From Paenibacillus sp. E222 (GTDB taxonomy: Bacteria; Bacillota; Bacilli; Paenibacillales; Paenibacillaceae): a DNA stretch of 64,000 nt. Below the pieces are notes generated by a model. The model saw nothing but the letters and a program-made list of their open reading frames with translations. It was not told the DNA's origin and made no database searches. A program made the position numbers and the translations under genes. The DNA lies in the NCBI RefSeq assembly GCF_013401555.1, contig NZ_CP058552.1, forward strand, positions 4,278,001 through 4,342,000. The letters are read 5' to 3'. Below are positions 1 to 8,966 of the stretch, piece by piece (position 1 is the first letter of the stretch; each line of letters opens with the position of its first letter).

Positions 1-1
1 A

Positions 2-877
2 GAGAACAAATCGTCAGATGGCAAAGAAGGATCAGGCACATCCGATGGGATTGACGAGGTTGATAACACGGATCGGATGGAAAGGGAGAACGGGATAGGG
101 ACATTGCAAATGGACCGTTCCAATGACAGTTCCATGCCGCCATCCATCATTTTGAACCATCTCCGTTTTCGATATTCGCCTGAATCATTCGAACTTGAAA
201 CTGGCCGGGTCCAGCTTAATCCGGGAGAACACATTGCTATTGTCGGCAAAAGCGGCTCAGGGAAAACGACATTGCTGCATCTCATTACGGGTTTGCTGAA
301 GCCAGCATCAGGAGAAGTTCTGGTAAATGGACAGCCGTTATCCAAATATGATGAGGCTGTATGGTTCGAACAGGTTAGCTACATTACACAGCATCCGTAT
401 ATTTTTGCAGGTACATTTGCTGAGAACATTGCGATCGGAGCGGGTCGGACCGTGTCCAGGACGGAAATTGAGCAGGCGGCAGAGGATGCCGGGCTTGCCG
501 AACTTGCTGCCCAGTTGGAGCATGGCTTCGATACCTTGGTTGGAGAAGGGGGACGAGGTCTGTCTGGCGGGGAAAAGCAGCGACTTGCCTTGGCACGTGC
601 TTTCTTGAAGCGTCCATCCATCATATTGTTTGATGAACCCACGGTGGGACTGGATCTGCGCACGGAGCAGATATTGCAACGTTCGATTGCCAGATTGGCT
701 GACAAGGCGACGATGATTACAGTGGCTCACCGGTTATATACCATTCAACATGCCGATTGTATATTGTTTATGGACAACGGTGTGCTAGTGGATTCGGGAC
801 GGCATGAAGAGCTTATGGCGCGCCTACCCCAGTATGCCGAGATGATTGAGGTTCAACGAAAGGGGGGCTTAGCATGA
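2..877 (+). CDS. cydD: CydD-type ABC exporter subunit, C-terminal part (5' end outside window)
   Basis: The reading frame is open from the first bases of the window, so this is the 3' part of a longer gene. It encodes the nucleotide-binding domain of an ABC exporter: Walker A GKSGSGKTT, signature LSGGEKQRLALARA, Walker B IILFDEPTVGLD and the H-loop VAHR. The membrane domain must lie upstream. The stop overlaps the start of the next gene by 4 bp (ATGA), so the two subunits are translationally coupled. CydDC is a heterodimeric exporter of cysteine or glutathione needed to assemble cytochrome bd oxidase. The assignment rests on the pairing with a second fused exporter of CydC length; other heterodimeric exporters cannot be fully excluded without the upstream genes. 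Confidence 0.8.
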   Translation, partial: ENKSSDGKEGSGTSDGIDEVDNTDRMERENGIGTLQMDRSNDSSMPPSIILNHLRFRYSPESFELETGRVQLNPGEHIAIVGKSGSGKTTLLHLITGLLKPASGEVLVNGQPLSKYDEAVWFEQVSYITQHPYIFAGTFAENIAIGAGRTVSRTEIEQAAEDAGLAELAAQLEHGFDTLVGEGGRGLSGGEKQRLALARAFLKRPSIILFDEPTVGLDLRTEQILQRSIARLADKATMITVAHRLYTIQHADCILFMDNGVLVDSGRHEELMARLPQYAEMIEVQRKGGLA

Positions 878-2607
878 ATGAACTAGCGATTTTGTCCAAA
901 GCCATGATTCAGGAGCGCAAGGATATCATCTTTTCCATTCTAGGTGGGTTTATTGCAGGGATTGCAGGAGTAGCCCTCTTCTCTGCGAGCGGATATCTGA
1001 TTTCACAAACGGTCTTTGCGCCACCGCTGTATACCTTAATTGTACTCACCTCGCTGGTCAAGTTGCTTGGACTGCTTCGGGCAGCGAGTCGTTACGGGGA
1101 GCGTTTGTATTCCCACCGGGCTACCTTCTCTATGCTTAGCCGTTTGCGTACCTCCTTTTTTGCGAAGCTCATTCCTTTAACGCCGGGAATATTGAACAAA
1201 AAGCGAAGCGGGGACCTGCTAGCCCGCATTGTTGGGGATGTGGAGAGCCTGCAACATTATTTTTTGCGAGTTGCTTATCCACCGATCATTGTTGTCATGG
1301 TTTTTTTGGCGACAGTGTTGTTTACTTCTGCCTTTTCATTCTGGATTGCGGTTTTGTTTGTAGTAGGTATGCTCACAACGGCATTGGTTGTACCGGGAAT
1401 AGTTTTGCTTGGACAGCGAAAAATGCATGGTCGTGTTCGCGAGCAACGGGCGCTGCTTTCCACGGAAGTCACCGAAGTATTGTATGGATTCCGGGATTTG
1501 AAAGTGTACGGACAACTGGCTCAGCGAGAGCAGCAGCTGCAGCAGGCTTCTGCTGCGTTGACGGACCAGCAGCAAAGGGCTGCCGGACACCTCCTGCGCG
1601 GGCAATCCATGCATGCTTTGGTTACGTTCCTTATTTCCTGGGGCGTGCTGACACTTGGTGCTTATCTGATTATTGATGGAGCGCTGGCTGGCGTGTTTCT
1701 TGCAATGCTGGTCATGGCCTCACTAACCGTATTCGAAGAAGCTGCGGCAATGGCGACATTACCTTTGTATAAGCAGGATAGCGAACACGCAGCCACGCGA
1801 CTGACGGAAACGATACAGACCTCCGACAGGCAGCGTGTGTCTACGCAGCCAAAAGGGGCGTTATCTGACAATCAGGCTATTTCGCTTGATCTGTGCGATG
1901 TTACGTTTCAATATGAAGGGGAGTGGAGACCGGCGTTAAAGGACATTTCGCTGCATATTGTACCCGGCTCCAAAACGGCGATTGTTGGACCGAGCGGATC
2001 AGGCAAATCAACGATGATTGAATTGCTGCTTAAACTGCGAACACCTACGACTGGGGAGATCCGATTAAATGACATTTCGGTGAAGGAATTGGAGGAGGCG
2101 AGCATTTGGCAGACGGCAAATGTCGTGTTGCAGCAAAGTCATTTCTTCCGGGGAACGATCCGGGAAAACCTGCTGTTGAATGATGATGAACATTCGGATG
2201 AGCAACTGTTGGATGTGCTGGCGAAAGTGCAGCTGCCCAATACATCATTGACCGATGTAGTATATGAAAAAGGGGAAAACCTGTCGGACGGCGAAAAGCA
2301 GAGGCTGGCTCTGGCACGGGTCATGCTTCGCAAGGGACGGTTATGGCTTCTCGACGAACCAACTTCCTCCATGGATTACGTTACAGAAGAACGAGTGATG
2401 AAACATCTCTATGCACAAGCAGCCGAGGATACGCTTCTCTTGATCTGTCATCGGCTTACCGGTCTGGAAGAGATGGATCGGATTGTGGTTATGGAACAGG
2501 GAACGATAGTGGAAACAGGCTCCTATACGGAGTTAATGGAGCAAAAAGGTTATTTTTATGAGATGAAGAAGATCGAGCGGCAAATGATCGGAGAAGCCGA
2601 AGGGTAA
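874..2607 (+). CDS. cydC: CydC-type ABC exporter, fused membrane and ATPase domains
   Basis: This 577-residue protein has an N-terminal exporter membrane domain (hydrophobic segments at about 18-65, 130-180 and 245-285) and a C-terminal ATPase. Walker A is GPSGSGKST at about residue 372, the signature is LSDGEKQRLALARV with D in place of the usual second G, Walker B is LWLLDEPTSSMD and the H-loop is ICHRL. It starts inside the stop codon of the upstream half-transporter and ends before a strong hairpin terminator. With its partner it should form the CydDC exporter of low-molecular-weight thiols for cytochrome bd maturation. The family is certain; the Cyd subtype is inferred from architecture and pairing. 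Confidence 0.82.
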   Translation: MNELAILSKAMIQERKDIIFSILGGFIAGIAGVALFSASGYLISQTVFAPPLYTLIVLTSLVKLLGLLRAASRYGERLYSHRATFSMLSRLRTSFFAKLIPLTPGILNKKRSGDLLARIVGDVESLQHYFLRVAYPPIIVVMVFLATVLFTSAFSFWIAVLFVVGMLTTALVVPGIVLLGQRKMHGRVREQRALLSTEVTEVLYGFRDLKVYGQLAQREQQLQQASAALTDQQQRAAGHLLRGQSMHALVTFLISWGVLTLGAYLIIDGALAGVFLAMLVMASLTVFEEAAAMATLPLYKQDSEHAATRLTETIQTSDRQRVSTQPKGALSDNQAISLDLCDVTFQYEGEWRPALKDISLHIVPGSKTAIVGPSGSGKSTMIELLLKLRTPTTGEIRLNDISVKELEEASIWQTANVVLQQSHFFRGTIRENLLLNDDEHSDEQLLDVLAKVQLPNTSLTDVVYEKGENLSDGEKQRLALARVMLRKGRLWLLDEPTSSMDYVTEERVMKHLYAQAAEDTLLLICHRLTGLEEMDRIVVMEQGTIVETGSYTELMEQKGYFYEMKKIERQMIGEAEG

Positions 2608-2667
2608 GAGAATAAGGTATACACGGATGTGAATGAGAGTCATGGCAGTTTAAACATTCGCCATACC

Positions 2668-2712
2668 AAAAAATACACTCGCACACGTTTACACTGTGTG
2701 AGTGTATTTTTA
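2668..2712 (+). terminator. Rho-independent terminator after cydDC
   Basis: A 17-bp stem with one G-U pair (arms at 2668-2684 and 2695-2711) ends in a T run. It lies 60 bp after the cydC stop. The A-rich left flank means it can also serve the convergent lectin gene on the minus strand. Confidence 0.9.
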
Positions 2713-2795
2713 GTTTCAAACCCGAAAATGAATGAGGACAAGCATCAATCAAATGAAGCTTTGATTAAACAACTTGTGCTCCAGTACAACAGACC

Positions 2796-3275
2796 TTAAT
2801 GGCCTCCTGTATTGGAAGCCCAGACAGGATACCAGCCTGCACTCGGTGTTTCTGTATTGTAAAGCACCAAATTGCCGTCATTTTGAACGATGAGCACGTT
2901 ACCTCTGAGGTTGGGTGGCACATTGTCGGCTCCATAGTACGATGTAGACCATGCCTTGTTGTCTGACGTCCAGTAAGGTGTGTTTTGGGGATCCTGAAGT
3001 ACTAGTTTTCCACTCCAATAATCAATCTTGAAATGATTTATTCTCGTGTCACTGGTCTTGGTGTTCCATAACATCGTGCGTGTGCGGTTATCCCAGAGCT
3101 GTAGGTCGCCGTAGACGCTGTATTGCAGTGAAAACCTGACGTTGTTGGATACGAGTGGAATCGAGTTGTTATACATGATGTCGTAAATGAGGCGGTCTCC
3201 AGCCGCAGACGCTGAAGGAGCGATGGGGAGCAAAAACATGAAAATTGCAGCAAATAGCAAAACGGCTTTTTTCAT
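2796..3275 (-). CDS. Secreted bulb-type (D-mannose-binding) lectin domain protein
   Basis: The 159-residue product begins with a Sec signal peptide (MKKAVLLFAAIFMF, cleavage near ASAAG) and the rest is one B-lectin (monocot mannose-binding lectin) domain. The third subdomain has the canonical site QNDGNLVLY, matching QxDxNxVxY. The two earlier repeats (near GDLQLWD and KLVLQDPQN) are degenerate. A clear AGAGGA ribosome binding site precedes the ATG. The gene is monocistronic and convergent with cydC. Bacterial members include lectin-like bacteriocins, but those usually carry two tandem domains, while this has one. The role (surface adhesion, glycan capture or antagonism) cannot be read from sequence. 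Confidence 0.85.
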   Translation of the reverse strand: MKKAVLLFAAIFMFLLPIAPSASAAGDRLIYDIMYNNSIPLVSNNVRFSLQYSVYGDLQLWDNRTRTMLWNTKTSDTRINHFKIDYWSGKLVLQDPQNTPYWTSDNKAWSTSYYGADNVPPNLRGNVLIVQNDGNLVLYNTETPSAGWYPVWASNTGGH

Positions 3276-4127
3276 AAGATCCTCTTTTCTGGGATATATT
3301 TTAAATTACATACCAAATATATCATATCTACCTATCAAAATTGTATAAAATTTCAAGTGAGCTGAAAATATTTTTGGATGCGTATTTATGTGAAAATAAT
3401 TCATTTAACAACTAGTTTTAAACCTATTAACATGATAGGATCATCTAAATCCCCAGGTTAGCCACATCTATCAAATCGATGTCAGATTCACGAGCTTTCT
3501 TCAAGCTCATGTAAAGATTTGCCCCAGCAATCAGGGGTGTCGGAGAGCGATATGTGGGTTCCAAAATAATGAATTAAATAAATTTTTAAAGATCACTTGA
3601 TTTTTTGCAATGTATCTGATATTGTAAGACCTGTGATTTTGGAAAGCAGATATATCAACGTAAATCAGGTCTTTCCAGCAGATAATTTTTGACCACTTCT
3701 CTTAAGGAAGTTAAGGCCATACGGACAGCCGGGTCAAACGCCGATTGGCAACTTATGTTGCCTTATTGATTGAGTTAAAAGCTCAAATTTTATAAGTTGG
3801 TTACTTTACAACCAGTGCATCTGCACATCAACTTGTGAAACGGTCAATAAGAGTGGTAAAGGCGAATTATTTGCTATATAGACTCTGATCTGATATTGAT
3901 ATACATGAAGAAGCTTTCCGCTAGAGGAGTTCTCTTGAACTTTTTTAGTTATGGGAACTTTGCGTCTTTTTAATGATGTATATCGACAAGCAAGTGTGAT
4001 GATGCGCGTTTGGGGCATTTTTCACCTTGCTTTTTTTGTTGGTTCAGAACGGGCGAAAAGTTGAAAAATGAGAAAAATAATGAAGTTAAAATTTAAAAAA
4101 ATTCATATTGGGTTAGGAGAATGGAAA
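3276..4127. other. Gene-poor interval with possible decayed gene fragments and the spermidine operon leader
   Basis: No convincing intact gene lies here. Two short minus-strand stretches translate into protein-like tails without a start codon: 3445-3564 (ends SDIDLIDVANLGI before a stop) and about 3655-3759 (contains SAFDPAVRMALTSLREVV before a stop). They look like 3' ends of lost genes. Nearer the downstream operon, a small hairpin with a T run (3928-3946) precedes the carboxynorspermidine synthase gene by about 180 bp. The rest is AT-rich with nothing I can name. Confidence 0.35.
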
Positions 4128-5366
4128 ATGGGAAAAGCACTAATCATCGGCGCCGGCGGCGTAGCTTCAGTAGCAGTTCATAAATGCGTTCAAAACAGCG
4201 AAGTATTTGAGGAAATCTGTATCGCAAGTCGTACGAAATCCAAATGTGACGATCTTAAAGCCAAGCTGGACGGCGGTAAAACAAAAATTACGACAGCTCA
4301 AGTGGATGCCGACAACGTTGACGAACTGATCGCCCTCATCAACGAAGTTAAACCGGATATTGTCATGAACCTGGCCTTGCCTTACCAAGACCTGACAATC
4401 ATGGATGCTTGCCTTGCAACGAAAACGAACTACATGGATACAGCGAACTATGAGCCGGAAGATACGGCAAAATTTGAATACAAATGGCAATGGGATTACA
4501 AAGAGCGTTTTGAAAAAGCAGGAATTACAGCTCTGCTCGGCAGCGGATTTGACCCAGGTGTTACGGGTGTATTCTCTGCTTATGCCCTGAAGCATTACTT
4601 TGACGAGATCGAATATATTGACATTCTGGACTGCAACGGTGGGGATCACGGCTACCCGTTCGCAACAAACTTCAACCCTGAAATCAACATCCGCGAAGTT
4701 TCGGCTAACGGAAGATATTGGGAAAAAGGCGAATGGATCGAAACAAAACCAATGGAAATTAAACGTGTCTATGACTTCAAAGAAGTTGGCGAGAAAGACA
4801 TGTATCTGCTTTATCATGAAGAGCTGGAGTCCCTGGCTAAAAACATGCCTGGTCTGAAACGTATCCGTTTCTTCATGACATTTGGTCAAAGCTACCTTAC
4901 GCACTTGAAAGCACTTGAAAATGTGGGCATGACTTCGATCGAACCTATCGAATACGAAGGCAAACAAATTATTCCTTTGCAATTCCTGAAGGCGGTATTG
5001 CCAGATCCGGCGTCCCTTGGACCACGTACTGTGGGTAAAACGAACATCGGCTGCATTTTCAAAGGTAAAAAAGACGGCAAAGACAAAACGTACTACGTGT
5101 ACAACATTTGCGATCACCAAGAATGCTACAAAGAAGTTGGTTCCCAAGCCATCTCTTACACAACAGGTGTTCCAGCGATGATTGGTGCAGCAATGGTGAT
5201 GACGGGCAAATGGAACAAACCAGGCGTATACAACGTGGAAGAGTTCAATCCAGATCCATTCATGGAAGAGTTGAACAAATGGGGTCTCCCATGGGTTGAA
5301 GACTTCAACCCGGTACTCGTTGACGAACTGCCAGAAGAAGTCAAAGAATCGGAGCTCGTTCGTTAA
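4128..5366 (+). CDS. Carboxynorspermidine/carboxyspermidine synthase (saccharopine dehydrogenase family)
   Basis: This 412-residue oxidoreductase has an N-terminal Rossmann motif (IIGAGGVASVAVHKC) and the saccharopine-dehydrogenase-like fold. It would reductively condense aspartate semialdehyde with a diamine (putrescine or diaminopropane) to give carboxyspermidine or carboxynorspermidine. I place the start at the ATG at 4128, 7 nt after AGGAGA; a longer in-frame start at 4068 lacks a ribosome binding site and would add a lysine-rich stretch. The decarboxylase of the same pathway follows after 1 nt, which makes the assignment firm. Which diamine is used cannot be told from sequence. Confidence 0.9.
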   Translation: MGKALIIGAGGVASVAVHKCVQNSEVFEEICIASRTKSKCDDLKAKLDGGKTKITTAQVDADNVDELIALINEVKPDIVMNLALPYQDLTIMDACLATKTNYMDTANYEPEDTAKFEYKWQWDYKERFEKAGITALLGSGFDPGVTGVFSAYALKHYFDEIEYIDILDCNGGDHGYPFATNFNPEINIREVSANGRYWEKGEWIETKPMEIKRVYDFKEVGEKDMYLLYHEELESLAKNMPGLKRIRFFMTFGQSYLTHLKALENVGMTSIEPIEYEGKQIIPLQFLKAVLPDPASLGPRTVGKTNIGCIFKGKKDGKDKTYYVYNICDHQECYKEVGSQAISYTTGVPAMIGAAMVMTGKWNKPGVYNVEEFNPDPFMEELNKWGLPWVEDFNPVLVDELPEEVKESELVR

Positions 5367-5367
5367 G

Positions 5368-6495
5368 ATGCGGTTTGAGCAATTACCGACACCATGTTTT
5401 GTTGTTGACGAAGGACTTATCGAAAGAAATCTCAAAATCCTGAACGGTGTTATGCAGCGTACAGGAGCCAAAATCGTGCTGGCTCAGAAAGCATTTTCCA
5501 TGACCACGATGTATCCGCTCATTGGAGAATATCTGAGCGGTGCAACGGCAAGCGGGCTGTATGAAGCCCGCCTGGGCCATGAGGAGATGGGCAAAGAGAA
5601 CCACGTCTTTGCCCCGGCCTATCGCGAAGATGAGATTGATGAAATCCTTTCGATTACCGATCATATTATCTTCAATTCATTCTCCCAACTGGAGAAGTTC
5701 AAGGGCAAAGCGCTTCAGGCTGGTCGAAAAGTAGGCCTGCGTATTAACCCTGAATGCTCGACTCAGGAGGGGCATGAGATTTACGATCCATGTTCTCCTG
5801 GTTCAAGGTTCGGCGCAAAGCATGAAGATTTCCGTGCGGAGCTGCTGGAAGGAGTCTCCGGACTGCATTTCCATACCTTGTGCCAGCAAAATTCAGACGA
5901 TCTGGAAACGACGCTGAATGCGGTAGAAGAGAAGTTTGGACAATGGCTGCCACAAATGGAATGGATCAACTTCGGCGGTGGACACCATATCACACGCGAG
6001 GATTACGACATTCCAAGACTGGAAGCCTGCATCAAACGCATGCAGGAAAAATATGGTCTGGAGGTATATCTGGAGCCGGGCGAAGCAGTTGCGCTGAACG
6101 CGGGCTTCCTGGTGACTTCCGTTCTCGATTTCCACAAGAACGGTATGGACATTGCTATTCTGGATACCTCGGCCACATGCCACATGCCGGACGTGCTGGA
6201 AATGCCGTATCGCCCACCGCTTATCGGTTCGGGAGAAGCAGGAGAAAAACCTCACCTGTATCGTCTGGGTGGACAAACTTGTCTGTCGGGTGATGTGATC
6301 GGCGATTATTCGTTTGATCAACCGCTCAAAACGGGTGACAGATTGGTATTTGAAGACATGGCGATCTACTCCATGGTCAAAACCAATACATTTAACGGCA
6401 TGCCGTTACCAGCCATCGCAGTAAAAAGAAAAGATGGTGATTGCGAAGTGGTTCGCGAGTTCGGCTATCAGGATTTCAAAATGAGATTGGCTTAA
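5368..6495 (+). CDS. nspC: Carboxynorspermidine/carboxyspermidine decarboxylase
   Basis: This 375-residue enzyme is a fold-type III PLP decarboxylase (alanine-racemase barrel). The PLP lysine is Lys41 in VLAQKAF, the phosphate loop is near INFGGGHHIT, and the C-terminal barrel has EPGEAVALNAG and TCLSGDVIGDYSF with the active-site cysteine. It removes CO2 from carboxyspermidine to give spermidine (or the nor form). The ATG at 5368 lies 1 nt after the upstream stop, indicating translational coupling. A longer in-frame start at 5296 would overlap the upstream gene and is not used here. A strong terminator follows, so this is a two-gene operon. Confidence 0.92.
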   Translation: MRFEQLPTPCFVVDEGLIERNLKILNGVMQRTGAKIVLAQKAFSMTTMYPLIGEYLSGATASGLYEARLGHEEMGKENHVFAPAYREDEIDEILSITDHIIFNSFSQLEKFKGKALQAGRKVGLRINPECSTQEGHEIYDPCSPGSRFGAKHEDFRAELLEGVSGLHFHTLCQQNSDDLETTLNAVEEKFGQWLPQMEWINFGGGHHITREDYDIPRLEACIKRMQEKYGLEVYLEPGEAVALNAGFLVTSVLDFHKNGMDIAILDTSATCHMPDVLEMPYRPPLIGSGEAGEKPHLYRLGGQTCLSGDVIGDYSFDQPLKTGDRLVFEDMAIYSMVKTNTFNGMPLPAIAVKRKDGDCEVVREFGYQDFKMRLA

Positions 6496-6520
6496 TACTT
6501 TTTACAGATATAGCAAAAGC

Positions 6521-6550
6521 AAAAGGGAACCTGACCACAGGTTCCCTTTT
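6521..6550 (+). terminator. Terminator of the spermidine operon
   Basis: A 13-bp perfect stem (AAAAGGGAACCTG and its complement) around a 4-nt loop ends in TTTT, 25 bp after the nspC stop. It is symmetrical and can also serve the convergent SDR gene. Confidence 0.9.
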
Positions 6551-6584
6551 GACGTTTACCATAGGATGGGTAAACGGTTGGTAT

Positions 6585-7364
6585 TTATGATTCATCGTTG
6601 GGTTTCGAGGCTGCTCTCGCGGCATACGGAAAAATCGGTTCTTTCAATTCGAACTCATAGGTTAATCCATTTACAATACCGACGACGCTTTCGCTGTCAT
6701 ATAACTCAAGCAAAAATCCAGCCATTTGTTCTGCTGTATGGAATTGGGGAACACGGCCCTCATATTCGAACTGGTCCAGATCAAAAGCACGTTCCGCAAA
6801 TTCCGTTTCCGTTGCCGCAGGCGCAAGTACTTTGGCTTGCATTGCTGCACGCTTTCCTTTTAATTCCTGTGCGAGCCCTTCCGTAAAGGCACTTACATAG
6901 AACTTTGTTGCACAGTAGGTTACTGCATCCGCCACGATCGTATATCCACCTCCAGAGGAGATGTTAATAATCTGTGTGCCCTCAACCTCTGCATAATCAC
7001 GTACATAGAGGGAAGAAAGAATGGTTAATGCTTCTATATTCAGATGAAGCATCTGTTCGATTTTAGGTAGATGCTGTTCACCAACCGAAGCAAAATTTCC
7101 GAACCCTGCGTTGTTAATCCATGTCTCGATTGAGTACTGATGGAGACTTTCATAAAATGCATGGACATTGGCAGCGATGGACAGATCCACCGTGCGAATG
7201 ACGATGTCCAAATCAGAATCAATTTCAGTTACTTTCGATTTTAACTTCTCCAGTTCGTCGGTTCTGCGTGCAGCCAGGATCAAATGTTTGCCGCGAGCCG
7301 CAAAAGCCAAAGCTGCTTCATAGCCAATGCCCGAACTGGCACCGGTAATCACTGTATACTTCAT
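6585..7364 (-). CDS. Short-chain dehydrogenase/reductase, controlled by divergent MerR
   Basis: The 259-residue protein is a classical SDR. The nucleotide-binding motif is TGASSGIG near residue 7, NNAG is near residue 85, and the catalytic Ser and YCATK (YxxxK) follow at about 138-157. The substrate is unknown. It is a close paralogue of the SDR at 42015-42770, with which it shares the opening MKYTVITGASSGIGYE. It is transcribed away from a MerR gene, and its promoter at 7418-7448 has the 19-nt spacer of MerR-activated genes. It is therefore likely induced by the signal that this regulator senses. Confidence 0.87.
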   Translation of the reverse strand: MKYTVITGASSGIGYEAALAFAARGKHLILAARRTDELEKLKSKVTEIDSDLDIVIRTVDLSIAANVHAFYESLHQYSIETWINNAGFGNFASVGEQHLPKIEQMLHLNIEALTILSSLYVRDYAEVEGTQIINISSGGGYTIVADAVTYCATKFYVSAFTEGLAQELKGKRAAMQAKVLAPAATETEFAERAFDLDQFEYEGRVPQFHTAEQMAGFLLELYDSESVVGIVNGLTYEFELKEPIFPYAARAASKPNDES

Positions 7365-7417
7365 GGATATTCCTCCTGGATTCGGTTCATTATTTATTGT
7401 GATATGACTACGAGTTG

Positions 7418-7448
7418 ATTATACTGATTAGAGCTTACTCTAAGTCAA
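7418..7448 (-). promoter_or_regulatory. MerR-type promoter of the SDR gene
   Basis: Read on the minus strand: -35 TTGACT (7443-7448), a 19-nt spacer containing the dyad AGAGTAAGCTCT, and -10 TATAAT (7418-7423). An overlong 19-nt spacer carrying the operator is the hallmark of promoters that MerR-family proteins activate by DNA distortion. It points at the SDR gene and lies 24 bp from the start of the divergent MerR gene. Confidence 0.85.
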
Positions 7449-7472
7449 GCGGAATATAGAAGGAGGATCACT

Positions 7473-7829
7473 ATGCATACAATCGGTGAAGTGGCTGAAC
7501 TACTCGGTATCAGTACCCACACATTGCGTTATTATGAGAAGGAGCAGATTATCATACCGCTCCGTGATGCTAGTGGAGATAGACGATACAACGAATCACA
7601 TCTGAATTGGTTGCAATTTGTAATCAAACTAAAAGAGACTCAAATGCCCATCGCTATCATCAAAAAGTACGCATCCTTATATCAGGAAGGTGAGCATACG
7701 GCTGCAGAGCGTTTGAAGTTGCTGGAAGAGCACAAAGAGGCGATTCAACAGCAGATGCACACACTTCACGCAGCAGATCAGATGCTGGAGAATAAAATTA
7801 CGGCATATCGAGTATCAATCGGGAAATAA
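7473..7829 (+). CDS. MerR-family regulator (short form)
   Basis: The 118-residue protein has the N-terminal winged helix-turn-helix of MerR proteins (IGEVAELLGISTHTLRYYEK) and a dimerisation helix (about 80-110), with no separate ligand domain. It lacks the cysteine found at position 54 in the other short MerR protein of this window (16634-17047), so a different sensing mode is likely. An AGAAGGAGGA ribosome binding site precedes the ATG. It is divergent from the SDR gene and is its probable activator. Confidence 0.9.
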   Translation: MHTIGEVAELLGISTHTLRYYEKEQIIIPLRDASGDRRYNESHLNWLQFVIKLKETQMPIAIIKKYASLYQEGEHTAAERLKLLEEHKEAIQQQMHTLHAADQMLENKITAYRVSIGK

Positions 7830-7952
7830 TGTAATCTGATCGAGGAAACGAGCAGAGCGAATTCAGTGGTTGCCTATGTGACGATATATTGCCAAAATAG
7901 TGAATTTTGTTATAGACTATTTTTTATGTTTGTTCATCAAGGGGGAAAAGGA

Positions 7953-8825
7953 ATGAATCAAAGGAACGTGCAAAAGTCTAACAAACTGAAAATTATCTCC
8001 AAAGTGTTATTGATTATGATCGGGGCTTTTATTACCTCGTATGGTCTGGAAGCTGTATTAATTCCAAATAATGTATCAGACGGTGGTGTGACAGGTCTTA
8101 GTATCGTGGGTTCACAACTGTTTGGTTTACCGTTAGGGATGCTGATTGGTATCATCAACATTCCATTTGTATGGTTAGGCTACAAACAAATAGGTAAGAG
8201 CTTTGCTATTTACTCCATTATCGGTATTGCCTCGCTAGCTGTGGGTACAAGCCTTATGCACCATGTACCAACGATTATTCAAGGGGATACACTGTTAATT
8301 ACCGTTGTAGGCGGGATTATTATCGGTTTTGGTATGGGTTTGGCGCTGCGTAATGGTGGGGCATTGGATGGAATCGATATGTTGGCTGTCCTGCTTTCAC
8401 GAAAATTACCTTTTGGAACCAGTGATCTAATCTTATTCTTGAACATGTTTGTCTTTATTGTCGTATCAACTGTATTTGGTCTGCAAGGGGCGATCCTGTC
8501 CGCACTTGCTTATTACATCGCTTCCAAAGTGATACATATTGTTGAGGAAGGTTTGAGCGGCTCCAAAACCTTTAAAATTATTACCAATCAACCGGAGATC
8601 ATGGTCGAAACCATTCGTGACCGATTAGGTCGTGGAGCAACGTATACCGATGCTTACGGCGGGTATACCAATGAACAATTCAAAGAGATTACCTGCGTAA
8701 TCAACCGTATGGAGGAAAGCAAAATCAAGGATATCATTCACGAAATTGATCCCAATGCTTTTATTGTAGTATATGACGTAGCCGAAGTGAAGGGCGGCAA
8801 TTTCAAAAAGAAAGATATTCACTAA
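7953..8825 (+). CDS. YitT-family membrane protein (DUF161 plus DUF2179)
   Basis: The 290-residue protein has about five to six transmembrane segments in the first 200 residues and a cytoplasmic C-terminal domain with the DUF2179 sequence GATYTDAYGGYTNEQFKEITCVINR. This is the standard YitT architecture. The biochemical function of the family is not established. I chose the ATG at 7953 because GGGGGAAAAGG precedes it; a longer in-frame start at 7866 has no ribosome binding site. The gene stands alone and ends at a terminator. Confidence 0.88.
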   Translation: MNQRNVQKSNKLKIISKVLLIMIGAFITSYGLEAVLIPNNVSDGGVTGLSIVGSQLFGLPLGMLIGIINIPFVWLGYKQIGKSFAIYSIIGIASLAVGTSLMHHVPTIIQGDTLLITVVGGIIIGFGMGLALRNGGALDGIDMLAVLLSRKLPFGTSDLILFLNMFVFIVVSTVFGLQGAILSALAYYIASKVIHIVEEGLSGSKTFKIITNQPEIMVETIRDRLGRGATYTDAYGGYTNEQFKEITCVINRMEESKIKDIIHEIDPNAFIVVYDVAEVKGGNFKKKDIH

Positions 8826-8876
8826 TCACTACAATGAGCAGGAGTTAATGTCGGGGAGTACAGATGTAACATACAT

Positions 8877-8904
8877 AAAAGTCGCTAATATAGCGGCTTT
8901 TTTT
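8877..8904 (+). terminator. Terminator with GTCGCTAAT/AGCGGC stem
   Basis: A short hairpin (AAGTCGCTA/TAGCGGCTT) is followed by seven T's, 50 bp after the YitT gene. Very similar hairpins recur at 14017, 43099, 44719 and 60832. Confidence 0.85.
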
Positions 8905-8966
8905 GTTTTAAGTGTAGAAGCTATGGCATCAAGTCGTCTCCAATAACTTTTACCCTTTGAAGTTCA

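Noticed and set aside
3806..4018. 70-codon minus-strand frame upstream of the spermidine operon
   Set aside because: It has no recognisable domain or ribosome binding site and lies in AT-rich leader sequence.
4167..5471. A 434-codon open frame on the minus strand opposite the carboxynorspermidine synthase gene
   Set aside because: It lies wholly antisense to two recognisable enzymes, has no ribosome binding site and its product has the Phe/His/Val-rich composition of a reverse-strand shadow.
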